Of a stretch of 17,845 bases of DNA, positions 1 through 8,040 are shown one piece after another. The notes under the pieces were generated by a model. It was not told the origin of the DNA. It made no database searches and saw nothing but the letters and a program-made list of their open reading frames with translations. The translations under genes and the position numbers were made by a program. Origin of the DNA: Candidatus Cloacimonadota bacterium (GTDB taxonomy: Bacteria; Cloacimonadota; Cloacimonadia; Cloacimonadales; TCS61). Each line of letters opens with the position of its first letter. The stretch's first letter is position 1. Where the stretch lies: the NCBI GenBank assembly GCA_011372345.1, contig DRTC01000574.1, forward strand, positions 1 through 17,845, written 5' to 3'.

Positions 1-110
1 ATCATTTCCAGAACTTCACCGCTGTTCATTTTCTTAACTGCTTTTGCCAATTTGATAATCGGCATCGGACAACTAAGTCCTTTACAATCCAATGTTTGAT
101 CTACTTGCAT
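1..110 (-). CDS. TusA/SirA-family sulfur carrier, C-terminus beyond window
   Basis: The first 36 codons of a small TusA-like protein are visible; the C-terminal half lies past the left edge. The N-terminus carries the family signature, Cys9 followed by K-G-L-S-Cys14-P-M-P. Cys14 in the CPxP motif is the residue that carries persulfide sulfur in TusA proteins. The start at 110 is firm because GGAGGAAAAA lies immediately upstream at 111-120. It sits 146 bp after the HdrC-like gene and may close the redox cluster or begin a separate unit. It is a paralogue, not a copy, of the TusA-like gene at 14850-15074. The family is recognised with confidence. The partner (sulfur relay, molybdopterin or selenium supply) cannot be told from this fragment. 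Confidence 0.88.
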   Translation of the reverse strand, partial: MQVDQTLDCKGLSCPMPIIKLAKAVKKMNSGEVLEM

Positions 111-256
111 TTTTTCCTCCTTCGTTTTTTTTATTACATTTTAGTTTATTTTTGCCACAGAGACACAGAGAACACAGAGAAAATAATTTTTCTTTTTCCG
201 TTATTAATTTTTATCCGTGATCATCAGTCTAATCCGTGTTATCCGTATTCCATCTT
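111..256. repeat. Intergenic spacer with degenerate 'CACAGAG' and 'ATCCGTG' repeat fragments
   Basis: Between the HdrC-like stop and the TusA-like start. Positions 154-184 hold an iterated gaCACAGAG-type sequence. Positions 211-251 hold iterated ATCCGTG/ATCCGTA units separated by about ten bases. Both look like widespread intergenic low-complexity repeats. A similar degenerate fragment lies near 15601-15630. No gene is supported here. Confidence 0.5.
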
Positions 257-727
257 TCACCATTTTATTTTTAATTCTTTTTCTACCATTTCTTTCACTT
301 TTTTATCTTTTTTATCATCAGGATGGATCTTCTGATTTATCATTTCACATCTTAATTCCTGAATAAATTTATCGAGTTCACGAGATTCCTTGTATCTATC
401 TTTGGTTACATATCCTTCTTTCATTGCCATATCTCGAAGCACTTCGATCACATCAGTAAATTTAACTCCCTGCGGACATAGAGCATAACAAGTATAACAC
501 CTTGAACACATCCATAAAAGATCTGAAGACAGAACTTCCTTTTTCATTCCCAGAATGCACATCCTGATGATCCTTCTCGGATCGTATTCTTCATTAACTT
601 CTGCCACCGGACAGGAGGCTGTGCAGGTTCCACAGGTGAAACATCTTTGAAAATGTTCCGCTCCGGGTTGAGATGCAATTTCGTTTTTAAAATTAGCGTC
701 CATTTCATTTAAAATAATTTTATCCAT
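257..727 (-). CDS. hdrC: HdrC-like 4Fe-4S electron-transfer protein
   Basis: A 156-aa soluble protein with two classical [4Fe-4S] motifs: Cys29-x2-Cys32-x2-Cys35-x3-Cys39-Pro and Cys74-x2-Cys77-x2-Cys80-x3-Cys84-Pro. These are spaced as in heterodisulfide reductase subunit C, followed by a short helical lysine-rich tail. There is no membrane segment, so it is the soluble HdrC type, not a QmoC/DsrM-like fusion. HdrC normally wires HdrA to the catalytic subunit HdrB, but no HdrB is seen here. An upstream ATG at 751 is in frame. The ATG at 727 is preferred because AAGGAG stands just before it, inside what would otherwise be coding sequence. It follows the NAD(P)H-oxidoreductase-like gene by 62 bp, and an Flx-type role (electron transfer between the NADH module and an Hdr partner) is likely. 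Confidence 0.87.
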   Translation of the reverse strand: MDKIILNEMDANFKNEIASQPGAEHFQRCFTCGTCTASCPVAEVNEEYDPRRIIRMCILGMKKEVLSSDLLWMCSRCYTCYALCPQGVKFTDVIEVLRDMAMKEGYVTKDRYKESRELDKFIQELRCEMINQKIHPDDKKDKKVKEMVEKELKIKW

Positions 728-789
728 AAATAACTCCTTAATTATCCACAAATTTCACGAAAAAAATATTCAATTTGCAATATTCAATT

Positions 790-1614
790 CTAAAACGCTT
801 CCGGGATATTTTTTAATTCTTCATAAGAAAAAACAGGACCATCGATACAAACATATTTCGATCCAATACCACACCTTCCGCATTTACCTATTCCACATTT
901 CATCCTTCTTTCCAGCGAAGTATAAATCTTTTTATCCGGGAATCCGATTTCTTTTAATACAGGAAGAGTGAATTTGATCATGATCGGAGGTCCGCAGACA
1001 ACAGCCCACGATGTCGGATCAGGAGCAACTTCTTTGGTTATGGTCGGGACAAATCCGCAATGTCCTTTCCAGTTGTCAACCGGAGTATCAATCGTCAGAT
1101 GTAAGGTCAGATCATCTCTTTTATCCCATATTTTCAGTTCTTCTTTATAGATCAACAAATCCGGATTTCTGGCTCCGTATATGACAGTTATTTCTCCGTA
1201 ATCATCACGATTTTCGAGAAGATATATTAAAAGAGACCTTAAGGTCGTGAAAGCGAATCCACCACCGATAATGACGATATTTCCACCTTTGAATTTCTCT
1301 ACCGGATACCAGTTTCCCAAAGGTCCGCGAATACCGACAATATCACCTATTCTTAAATAATGGATTTCATTGGTAACGGAACCGGTTCTGTTCACGGTAA
1401 ATTTCAATATATCTTTTTCTGTTGGAGAAGATGCTATTCCAAAGGGCGATTCACCTTTTCCTAATATGGAAAATTCACAGAACTGTCCCGGAAGGTAATC
1501 AAATTTATCTGCATTATTCACATAAGAAAGATCGAAAGTCTTGAGTGATCTATCGGGATTCTCATCAATAATTTTTTCAACTTTCATGGGAAAGGGAATA
1601 TAAGTATTTTCCAT
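790..1614 (-). CDS. FAD/NAD(P)-binding oxidoreductase, AsrB / sulfhydrogenase-gamma / FlxA-like
   Basis: A 274-aa ferredoxin-NADP reductase-fold protein. Residues 1-105 form the FAD-binding barrel, with the flavin motif around S-P-F-G-I-A-S-S (56-63). Residues 112-225 form the nucleotide-binding domain, with a glycine-rich I-I-G-G-G loop at 115-119 and the C-G-P-P motif at 207-210. The C-terminus binds an iron-sulfur cluster through Cys240, Cys245, Cys248 and Cys256, as in PyrK, AsrB and sulfhydrogenase gamma. Such proteins exchange electrons between NAD(P)H and an Fe-S partner. Here that is probably the AsrA-like product of the preceding gene, a pairing conserved in AsrAB and HydBG. The start has AAAGGAA at suitable distance. 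Assignment to a specific complex (Flx-Hdr versus sulfite reductase) is inference. No AsrC or hydrogenase subunit is in view. Confidence 0.88.
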   Translation of the reverse strand: MENTYIPFPMKVEKIIDENPDRSLKTFDLSYVNNADKFDYLPGQFCEFSILGKGESPFGIASSPTEKDILKFTVNRTGSVTNEIHYLRIGDIVGIRGPLGNWYPVEKFKGGNIVIIGGGFAFTTLRSLLIYLLENRDDYGEITVIYGARNPDLLIYKEELKIWDKRDDLTLHLTIDTPVDNWKGHCGFVPTITKEVAPDPTSWAVVCGPPIMIKFTLPVLKEIGFPDKKIYTSLERRMKCGIGKCGRCGIGSKYVCIDGPVFSYEELKNIPEAF

Positions 1615-1773
1615 CTGAATTTCCTTTAAATTTTATAATCCATCGTTACCAATCCCCTGATTGGTAATGCTTTTTCATTGTTACTAATCCCCTGATTAGT
1701 AATGTTTTGTGTTCCCAAAGAGGACTTTGGGAACGATGATAAAAATATGAGTCTGCTGCCAAACTGATAATTA
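1615..1773. repeat. Three consecutive hairpin repeats between the AsrA-like and AsrB-like genes
   Basis: Two related hairpins, 1646-1667 (arms TTACCAATC and GATTGGTAA) and 1681-1702 (arms TTACTAATC and GATTAGTAA), both have loop CCCT. They differ by a paired change that keeps the stem intact. A third hairpin at 1711-1734 has 10-bp arms GTTCCCAAAG and CTTTGGGAAC with loop AGGA. These are REP-like palindromes. None is followed by a convincing U-tract, so they are not called terminators, though they may stabilise or attenuate the transcript between the two genes. Confidence 0.75.
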
Positions 1774-2805
1774 TCATAATTTATATTCCAGAATTTTTTT
1801 TATAACTTCCCGAATATCGACATTTACCGGGCAAACGAGTACACATCTTCCGCAGCCTGTGCAGAGATGCTCCTCATAATTATCCATAAAATAATTATAT
1901 TTATGCATCACTCTCTGACGAAAACGCTGAACTGACATCGCTCTCGGATTATGACCGGAAGCTTCTTTTGTGAACAATGTGAACATACATGAATCCCAGA
2001 GACGAATCCTTTTCCCCTTCTCATTTTTCCCTTCATCCGTAACATCAAAACAGTGACAGGTTGGACAGACAAAAGCACACGCTCCGCAATTTACACACTT
2101 TTCACTGATTTCTTCCCAGATCGGTTCATCCCAGATTTTGGAAAGTTTATCAAACAGGTTGGAAATATCAATTTTTTCTGAAAGATAAGATTCTGCTTTT
2201 GCCTGCATTTTGGATATTTCCGCAAGCTCCTTTGCAGAAGCTTCTTCAGTTTTATCATATTTATCTAAAACTTTCTTCCCTTTTTCGCTGACAGCTTCCA
2301 TAAAATAAAAATCCTTTGTATCGACAACGAAAACATCTGAACCTTTTTTCTCGAAAGGACCACCATTAAACCAGTTACAGAAACAAGTTGAAGCAGGCTC
2401 GTTGCAGGCAATATTAAAAACTACGGAAGTATTATATTTTTCAATCCAGTATGGATCTTTATACATGTCTTTATCAGGAATCTGATGAGCATTCCCAAAA
2501 ACTTTATCGAGCATCAGAAAACTCTTTGTATCACAGTTTCTCATTCCCCAGATAGCATAAGGTTTTTCTTTCCTTTCAGGAACTTTCATACCTTCTTCTG
2601 TATATTGGAAAAGAACTTCTGCTTGCGGAAAGAAGATTTCTTTAGGAGATTTATCAACATTCAATAAATCGTTCTCGATTTCCTCGATTGAATCGATCTT
2701 TTTAAAGGCATATTTCTTACTTACTTTTACCGGAGCATATACACAGAAATCTTTTTTTAGATATTTAATAAAATTCTCAAAGTTACTTTTTTTTATTTTT
2801 ATCAT
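1774..2805 (-). CDS. 4Fe-4S dicluster protein, AsrA / sulfhydrogenase-beta-like
   Basis: A 343-aa soluble protein with a C-terminal ferredoxin region. Cluster one is Cys237, Cys240, Cys243 and Cys247-Pro, followed by T-C-H-C-F-D. Cluster two is Cys315, Cys318, Cys321 and Cys325-Pro. The arginine/lysine-rich stretch R-F-R-Q-R-V-M-H-K between the clusters is typical of AsrA and sulfhydrogenase beta subunits. The N-terminal 230 residues include W-G-M-R-N-C-D and A-C-N-E-P-A-S-T-C motifs, resembling the family's flavin/Fe-S region. With the AsrB-like protein downstream it should pass electrons from NAD(P)H to a catalytic or HdrA partner. The start codon at 2805 has only a weak ribosome binding site (TAGGGT) and follows a 391-bp gene-free spacer, so expression may be re-initiated or separately promoted. 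The function in sulfur reduction is possible but unproven. Confidence 0.85.
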   Translation of the reverse strand: MIKIKKSNFENFIKYLKKDFCVYAPVKVSKKYAFKKIDSIEEIENDLLNVDKSPKEIFFPQAEVLFQYTEEGMKVPERKEKPYAIWGMRNCDTKSFLMLDKVFGNAHQIPDKDMYKDPYWIEKYNTSVVFNIACNEPASTCFCNWFNGGPFEKKGSDVFVVDTKDFYFMEAVSEKGKKVLDKYDKTEEASAKELAEISKMQAKAESYLSEKIDISNLFDKLSKIWDEPIWEEISEKCVNCGACAFVCPTCHCFDVTDEGKNEKGKRIRLWDSCMFTLFTKEASGHNPRAMSVQRFRQRVMHKYNYFMDNYEEHLCTGCGRCVLVCPVNVDIREVIKKILEYKL

Positions 2806-3196
2806 ATTTTTTTACCCTATCCCAATCCTCTTCTAAAAGGAGAGGAAAAAATCGGACTCGACTTGCTACGAAGTGCGAGTTGAGAACAATCTAAACCTCA
2901 CCTCAAACCTATTCTGAGAAGATCTGTCCATTATACACATCTTTATTGTATCTCGATTTCCACACCTAAAGGAGTGGGTTATTGATCATTAAATATCACA
3001 ATCTATAACCCCCAACTTCAGGTAGGGAAACACTTTAATTTCATAGATATTCTTCTATTCATTAAGTCCTTTACTGGAAACAACTTCCAGATTTGTGAGT
3101 AATGGACAGCAAGAAATCGGACTCGAGAACAATCTCAAATGTCGCAATTCTTAAGTCGCACTCCCTGCGGTCGTTACAACTCAAGTCTTGCTTAAT
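2806..3196. repeat. 391-bp gene-free mosaic of repeat fragments
   Basis: No credible ORF. Two copies of one sequence are present: 2851-2892 and 3116-3135, both containing ATCGGACTCGA and GAACAATCT. The first copy carries 22 extra bases at 2862-2883, which form the descending part of a hairpin (the CTCG...CGAG region). Near 2824-2845 a short inverted repeat TCCTCT...AGAGGA is visible. This looks like accumulated intergenic repeat debris. It separates the FrhB-like and AsrA-like genes of module C and may hold a promoter that I cannot define. Confidence 0.5.
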
Positions 3197-4162
3197 TTAT
3201 CCCTGAATAAAATCCTGCTTTTCATTTTCACAATAAGTCGCCATTGCCGGTTTTTCATTGATGTCGAGACCGGCAGTAAAATCAAACCTGTCTTTTATCT
3301 CTTTTTCCACTTTTTTATTTAAAATGCGCAGATTAAGATCAACCGGGCAGGCAGAAACACAAGCTCCGCAATCGACACACCTGCCGGCAACATGTAAGTT
3401 CCTGATCAGATGGAAAATGATAGAATCCGTAACTTCCGGAGTTTTCCCGATCCATTGCGGATCATTATTATCAACGAAACATTCATTGCAATAGCAGGAG
3501 GGACAAACATTTCGACAGGCATAACACCTGATGCATTTGGAATATTCTTCAGTGATATAATTCCATCTCTCATCAGCTGATCTTTTTTCAAAATCGATCA
3601 CATCTTGATATTCATTTTTTACATTTACTTCTTTCCTGGCTTTTCCGATAAACAAGTCATACACGGGAGCATCGGGATATTTACAGGAAAGGCAGGAATC
3701 ACAAAGAATTTCTTTTAAAGGAACAGATTTTTCAAAATTGCGACCTTTCAATAAAATGTTATCATCAATAATTTTCGTTTCTAAAACTTCCTGATCATCA
3801 ACCTGATGTTTTATTTTTTTCTTCTCGATAATTCCCTGACAGGGAACTCCAATAATAAAGATGTTCTCTCTTTTTACCTGTTTTTCAACCGTATATAGGA
3901 CAATTGATCTGGCATCACAACCTTTAACTATGATCCCGATCTTCTTGAATTCTTTTCTTAATTTCCGTTTGTCTTTGGTTAGATAAACCGATAAATTATT
4001 TCTACAGGTATGATCAAAGATCAATTTATCGACATCATCTTCGGTTTTCATAAATAGAGGTGTGGAAGTCAATGGTAATGAACCTTTTTGCCATCCGATC
4101 ACTAAATCAACTTTTTTTTCTTGAAGAAGTTTTTTTACCTTATCTCTTAATTCCGGCAGCAT
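3197..4162 (-). CDS. FrhB/FdhB-like iron-sulfur flavoprotein, MvhD/HdrA-associated
   Basis: A 321-aa protein in two parts. The N-terminal ~160 residues resemble the FrhB/FdhB beta-subunit fold. It includes the I-I-V-K-G-C-D-A-R motif and the V-P-C-Q-G-I segment, seen in coenzyme F420 hydrogenase/dehydrogenase beta subunits. A Cys-rich C-D-S-C-L-S-C segment follows. The C-terminal part has two [4Fe-4S] motifs, Cys210-x2-Cys213-x2-Cys216-x3-Cys220-Pro plus C-Y-C-N-E-C, and Cys262-x2-Cys265-x2-Cys268-x3-Cys272-Pro. It is the third member of a family whose other two copies lie at 8634-9728 and 9725-10861. The ATG shares one base with the TAA of the selenoprotein MvhD gene upstream (TAATG), and AAAGGAG lies just before it, so the two are co-translated and probably form a complex. 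Whether the flavin domain uses F420, NAD(P)H or only relays electrons is unknown. Confidence 0.82.
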   Translation of the reverse strand: MLPELRDKVKKLLQEKKVDLVIGWQKGSLPLTSTPLFMKTEDDVDKLIFDHTCRNNLSVYLTKDKRKLRKEFKKIGIIVKGCDARSIVLYTVEKQVKRENIFIIGVPCQGIIEKKKIKHQVDDQEVLETKIIDDNILLKGRNFEKSVPLKEILCDSCLSCKYPDAPVYDLFIGKARKEVNVKNEYQDVIDFEKRSADERWNYITEEYSKCIRCYACRNVCPSCYCNECFVDNNDPQWIGKTPEVTDSIIFHLIRNLHVAGRCVDCGACVSACPVDLNLRILNKKVEKEIKDRFDFTAGLDINEKPAMATYCENEKQDFIQG

Positions 4163-4584
4163 TATTTTGCTCCTTTGACAAGTCGTTTGGCAGGACCAAT
4201 TTTTTTAACTTCATTAGAAATTTTCGTGACTACATCGGCAAATCGTTCACCTTCCCCGGCAGAAATCCAGGAGAATTGAACTCTTTCCGGTTCTATCCCA
4301 ATATACTCCAATAAAGGTTTTATCGTAGCATAACGCCTACGAGCGATAAAATTACCTGACAGGTAATGACAATCTCCGGGATGTCAGCCGGAAACGAGAA
4401 GACCGTCGAATCCGCTTTGAAGAGTTTTCATGATGAATAATGGATCGACTCTTCCCGAACAAGGAATCCGGACGACCCGAACATTGGGCGGATACTGGAT
4501 GCGGGAAACTCCTGCCAGATCCGCACCTGCATAAGAACACCAGTTACATAAAAGAGCCAGAATTTTAGGCTGCCAATCTTTCAT
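4162..4584 (-). CDS. mvhD: Selenocysteine-containing MvhD-like protein (copy 1)
   Basis: A 140-aa MvhD (methyl-viologen-reducing hydrogenase delta) domain protein read through an in-frame TGA at 4384-4386. Upstream of the TGA are Cys13-N-W-Cys16-S-Y, G-A-D-L-A-G and Cys42-S-G-R. Residue 67 is the TGA. After it the same frame reads H-P-G-D-Cys72-H-Y, G-N, A-R-R-R and W-I-S-A-G-E-G-E, all classic MvhD motifs. The recoded position is the first Cys of the G-C-H-x-G-D-C-H-Y signature. MvhD carries a [2Fe-2S] cluster and links a hydrogenase or formate dehydrogenase to HdrA. ATG 4584 is chosen over an upstream in-frame TTG because GGAGAAAAT lies before it. A 17-nt hairpin 16 nt after the TGA supports Sec insertion. 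The stop overlaps the next ATG by one base. It is a lone adaptor, not fused to HdrA or QmoB. Confidence 0.92.
4351..4386 (-). promoter_or_regulatory. Sec UGA codon with bacterial SECIS-like hairpin (mvhD copy 1)
   Basis: UGA at 4384-4386. After a 16-nt spacer comes the RNA ATTACCT-GTC-AGGTAAT (4351-4367), a perfect 7-bp stem with loop GUC, whose first loop base is G. The loop begins 23 nt after the UGA, within the spacing known for bacterial SECIS elements. The hairpin lies inside coding sequence and encodes conserved MvhD residues. Confidence 0.8.
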
Positions 4585-4794
4585 ATTTTCTCCGAATTTT
4601 TTTAGCAACGAACAAAACTAACAAAACGAACTTTTTGTTTTAAAATTTTATTCATCGCCTTTTATTATTTATGAACAAATATAAACTTCCTCAATTCTCA
4701 ATTAAAATTTACCATGCTTTTATAACATAAATCTTGCCTATTTTCAGAAATAATTATTTTATTCTGTTCGTCTTGTTCGTTTTGTTCGCTGCTT
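4585..4794. repeat. Spacer with imperfect long inverted arms between hdrA and mvhD copy 1
   Basis: The sequence 4604-4631 (AACGAACAAAACTAACAAAA... type) and the reverse complement of 4766-4792 are closely similar. They give about 27-bp imperfect inverted arms around 135 bp of AT-rich sequence. The shape suits a MITE-like or palindromic intergenic element. No gene is seen. Confidence 0.5.
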
Positions 4795-7700
4795 TTATTT
4801 TCCCAAAACATCGACCAGATCCAAAGCTTCAAAAGTAGAGAAAAGCTGCTCATTGCTGAATCCTCTTAAATCCAAAGCACTACACCTGCAAGCAGCAACA
4901 CAAGCTCCGCAACCTTTGCACAAAGCTTCGTTTACAACCGCAATTTCCTTTTCCAAATCTACTTCGATAGCATTAAAAGCACAAATTTCTTCACAATAAC
5001 CGCAACCAGTACATCGATTTTCATTAACTTCGGTAATCGTACCTTCCGCGAGAATCTCCGTTTTGTTCAAGAAGGTTAATGCTCGACTGGCAGCAGCTTT
5101 GGCTTGCATCATGCTTTCATCCATATCTTTTGGACTATGGGCAAGTCCCGCGACAAAAACTCCATCCGTGGCAAAATCGACAGGACGAAGTTTGACATGA
5201 GCTTCCAGAAACATTCCGTCAGCATTCAAAGGAACTTTCAGCATTCGTGCTAAATCGATATTTTCCGGGCGTGCATCTACTGCTGTTGATAGAACTAAAA
5301 GGTCAGCTTCAATTTCTACTTCATTGTCAATGATCGGATCGAACACATTAACTTTAAGCCTGCTGTTTGGATCGACTTTATCAATAAGTTTAACTTCCGG
5401 TTTACTTTCCGGAGTATAATTTATAAACATAGCTCCCTGATCACGAATTTGGGAATAGTATTTTTCTCTAAAACCATAAGTTCTTATATCTCTGTAAATT
5501 ATGTAAATGTTTACAGCAGGGACTAATTGCTTAAGAGTAAGAGCATTTTTAATCGCTTTGGTGCAGCAAATTCGGCTGCAATACATGCGATCCTGCTCAC
5601 GAGAACCGACACATTGAATGATCACTACATTCTTCGGTTTCCCTTCCGGAAATTCCTTTTTATGAAGGATTTCCTCAAACTCAACCTGGGTTATGATCCT
5701 TCCTGATTTTCCATATTGATATTCCTTTGTCTTATGTTCTTCGGCTCCTGTAGTAATGACTACAACTCCGTGTTCAAAATCTTGTTCTTTTTTAGTTGTC
5801 TTATTTTTAATTGTAGTTTTAAAATTTCCGACATAGCCATCTATTTTTTGAATATCGGAATTTTTAAAGACATGGATCAATTTGTTTTTAGAAACATTTT
5901 CGATAAAGTCTTGCAGTAATTTTTGCGGATCTTTGCCAAAATTAAAATAAATATTTCTGAGATTTCCACCAAGTTCTTCTTCTCTCTCAACAAGATATAC
6001 TTCATGACCGGCAGTTGCCAGAGATTGAGCAGCAGTCATTCCGGAAAGTCCTGCTCCAATCACGAGGGCTTTGGGATTTATCGAGATGGGAAGTCTTTTT
6101 AAAGGTGTAAGATTGCGAGCTTTTCCAACTCCCATATTCACCAGATCTTTGGATTTTGCAGTTGCCAGTTCCGGTTCGTTCATGTGTGCCCATGAACATT
6201 GATCGCGAATATTTGCCATTTCAAAAAGATAAGGATTCAAGCCCGCTTCACTGATCGTTTCCCGGAAAAGCGGCTCATGAGTTCTGGGTGTGCAGGCAGC
6301 AACTACTACCCGATTCAAGTTATGTTCTTTTATTCTCTCTTTGATCGTATTCATACAATCTTGGGAGCAGGCATACATCAAATCTTCTGAATGTTCGACA
6401 TTGGGAAGACCTTTAGCATATTCAGCCACATCTTTGACATCCACAACTCCGGCAATGTTGATCCCGCAATGACAGATAAAAGTTCCGATACGAGGTCTTT
6501 CTCCAATTACATCTTTTTCCGGAACAGCATCCTTTTTCTCGGTAATTTCCTGCCTTTCCAGCCTTAAATATTTAACTGCTTCAGCAACGGCTCCGGATGC
6601 TGATATAACAGATTCCGGAATATCTTTGGGAGCGTTCATAGCCCCGCAAACATAAATTCCTTCCTTTGAAGTCCGGAGAGGAGTAAAAGCATCTGAACGG
6701 CAAAAACCGTATTCATTCACTTTAATATCGAGTCGTTCAGCAAGTTCCCATGAATTTTTTCTCGGTTGTAATCCAACAGAAAGGACAACCATATCAAATT
6801 CTGCAAATTGAAGTTTACCGTTTTCCAGAACATACCTTAAATTCAGATTCCCATTTTGTAACTCATTAATTTCCGATACTTTTGATTTAATGAATTTGAT
6901 CCCGTATTGAGATTTTGCTTTCTCATAATATTTATCAAAATCTTTTCCAAAAGCCCGGATATCCATATAGAAAACAGAAGGTTGCAGTCCTTTCAGATGT
7001 TCTTTGCAGATTATCGCTTCTTTGATGGCGAACATACAGCAAGCAGACGAACAATAGTCATGATCGATACTTTCATCCCTGGAACCAACACATTGGATGA
7101 AAGCAATACTTTTCGGTTCTTTATCGTCAGAAGCTCTTTTGACATGACCCATAAAAGGACCGGAAGCAGAAAGCATCCGTTCGAATTCAAGAGAAGTAAC
7201 AACATTTTTATAGCGTTTATATCCAAACTGACCGATATGGATCGGATTATAAGCGTCGATCCCGGAAGCAAGAATAACAGCCCCAACTTTGATCTTCAGG
7301 TTTTTATCTTTATCAGCAAAATTAATCGCACCTGCCGGACAGACTTTTTCACAAATCCGGCAAACACCTTTGGTCAGGAAAAGACAGTGATTTTTATCGA
7401 TCGTATATTCGGAAGGAATGCTCTGCAGGAAATAACGGGATATAGCTCCTCGTTTACGGAGATCCATATCGAATTCATCATTGAGTTTGATCGGACATTT
7501 CTCTTCACAAAGCCCGCACGCAACACATTTTTCAGGATCAACATACTTCGCATGTTCAATAACTTCGACCGTAAAATCTCCGGGATTTCCCATAACCGAA
7601 TTTACTGTTGATTTAATATGGATCTTGATATTGGGATGACGGGCACATTCGCTCATTTTAGGAGCGAGGATACACATGGAGCAGTCATTCGTCGGAAAAG

Positions 7701-7848
7701 TTTTATCAAGTTGCGGCATTCTCCCGCCAATAGTAGAAGATTCTTCGATCAGATGAACATTTAAACCCATCTCTGCCAGATCGAGAGAAGCCTGGATTCC
7801 AGCTATTCCTGCTCCCACGACCATTACTGATCTGCTTTTTAAACTCAT
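4795..7848 (-). CDS. hdrA: Double-length HdrA: tandem flavin/Fe-S modules in one chain
   Basis: A 1017-aa protein, well above the usual ~650 aa of HdrA. The N-terminal module has a Rossmann FAD motif V-G-A-G-I-A-G (11-17), Cys56-S-M-Cys59, a ferredoxin motif at Cys108/111/114/118, a second Cys group ending C-E-K-V-C-P-A, and D-Y-C-S-S-A-C-C-M. A second module begins near residue 450 with F-I-C-H-C-G-I-N, typical of an HdrA N-terminus. It then has A-C-T-P-R-T-H, a second FAD motif V-I-G-A-G-L-S-G near 590, C-V-G-S-R and Y-C-S-R-I-C-C. It ends with two [4Fe-4S] motifs starting at Cys946 and Cys977. HdrA is the flavin-based electron-bifurcating subunit of heterodisulfide reductase complexes. It lies between two Sec-MvhD genes and is the fused version of the two proteins at 11051-14044. 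The start has AAGGAT upstream. All cluster residues are Cys, not Sec. Confidence 0.93.
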   Translation of the reverse strand: MSLKSRSVMVVGAGIAGIQASLDLAEMGLNVHLIEESSTIGGRMPQLDKTFPTNDCSMCILAPKMSECARHPNIKIHIKSTVNSVMGNPGDFTVEVIEHAKYVDPEKCVACGLCEEKCPIKLNDEFDMDLRKRGAISRYFLQSIPSEYTIDKNHCLFLTKGVCRICEKVCPAGAINFADKDKNLKIKVGAVILASGIDAYNPIHIGQFGYKRYKNVVTSLEFERMLSASGPFMGHVKRASDDKEPKSIAFIQCVGSRDESIDHDYCSSACCMFAIKEAIICKEHLKGLQPSVFYMDIRAFGKDFDKYYEKAKSQYGIKFIKSKVSEINELQNGNLNLRYVLENGKLQFAEFDMVVLSVGLQPRKNSWELAERLDIKVNEYGFCRSDAFTPLRTSKEGIYVCGAMNAPKDIPESVISASGAVAEAVKYLRLERQEITEKKDAVPEKDVIGERPRIGTFICHCGINIAGVVDVKDVAEYAKGLPNVEHSEDLMYACSQDCMNTIKERIKEHNLNRVVVAACTPRTHEPLFRETISEAGLNPYLFEMANIRDQCSWAHMNEPELATAKSKDLVNMGVGKARNLTPLKRLPISINPKALVIGAGLSGMTAAQSLATAGHEVYLVEREEELGGNLRNIYFNFGKDPQKLLQDFIENVSKNKLIHVFKNSDIQKIDGYVGNFKTTIKNKTTKKEQDFEHGVVVITTGAEEHKTKEYQYGKSGRIITQVEFEEILHKKEFPEGKPKNVVIIQCVGSREQDRMYCSRICCTKAIKNALTLKQLVPAVNIYIIYRDIRTYGFREKYYSQIRDQGAMFINYTPESKPEVKLIDKVDPNSRLKVNVFDPIIDNEVEIEADLLVLSTAVDARPENIDLARMLKVPLNADGMFLEAHVKLRPVDFATDGVFVAGLAHSPKDMDESMMQAKAAASRALTFLNKTEILAEGTITEVNENRCTGCGYCEEICAFNAIEVDLEKEIAVVNEALCKGCGACVAACRCSALDLRGFSNEQLFSTFEALDLVDVLGK

Positions 7849-8040
7849 AAATTATCCTTTATTATCTGACCTTCCGAATGGTTTCTGCCAGAGAAATTCT
7901 CCTTGCTTGACCTTCGGAATGGTTGAAATAGTTGAATCAGTTGAACCGATTTTAACCATTGCGAAGGTCTCATAATCTTGATTGTTTATTTGAAAGAATT
8001 TCAAGATTTTACCTCGACCATTCGCAAGGTCTCCTCAACC
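7849..8040. repeat. Four copies of a 16-bp GACCTTCGGAATGGTT-type repeat
   Basis: Direct copies lie at 7868-7883 and 7909-7924, and inverted variants at 7954-7969 and 8016-8031, differing only in the central GC-rich bases. Opposed copies can pair into long hairpins in the transcript between mvhD copy 2 and hdrA. It looks like a REP-type array. There is no ORF, and only the hdrA ribosome binding site at the low end. Confidence 0.7.

Noticed and set aside
257..259. TGA at the end of the HdrC-like gene as a fourth Sec codon
   Set aside because: The frame closes five codons later, no family motif follows and no hairpin is placed downstream. It is an ordinary stop.
1646..1734. Rho-independent terminators between the AsrA-like and AsrB-like genes
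   Set aside because: The hairpins lack U-tracts on the transcribed strand and two are near-copies of each other, so repeats are the better reading.
6907..7611. 234-codon open frame on the plus strand inside hdrA
   Set aside because: It lies fully antisense to well-conserved HdrA motifs, has no family resemblance and no convincing ribosome binding site.
7868..8031. CRISPR array from the repeated 16-mers
   Set aside because: Only four copies, in both orientations, with unequal spacing and no cas genes. REP-type repeats explain it.
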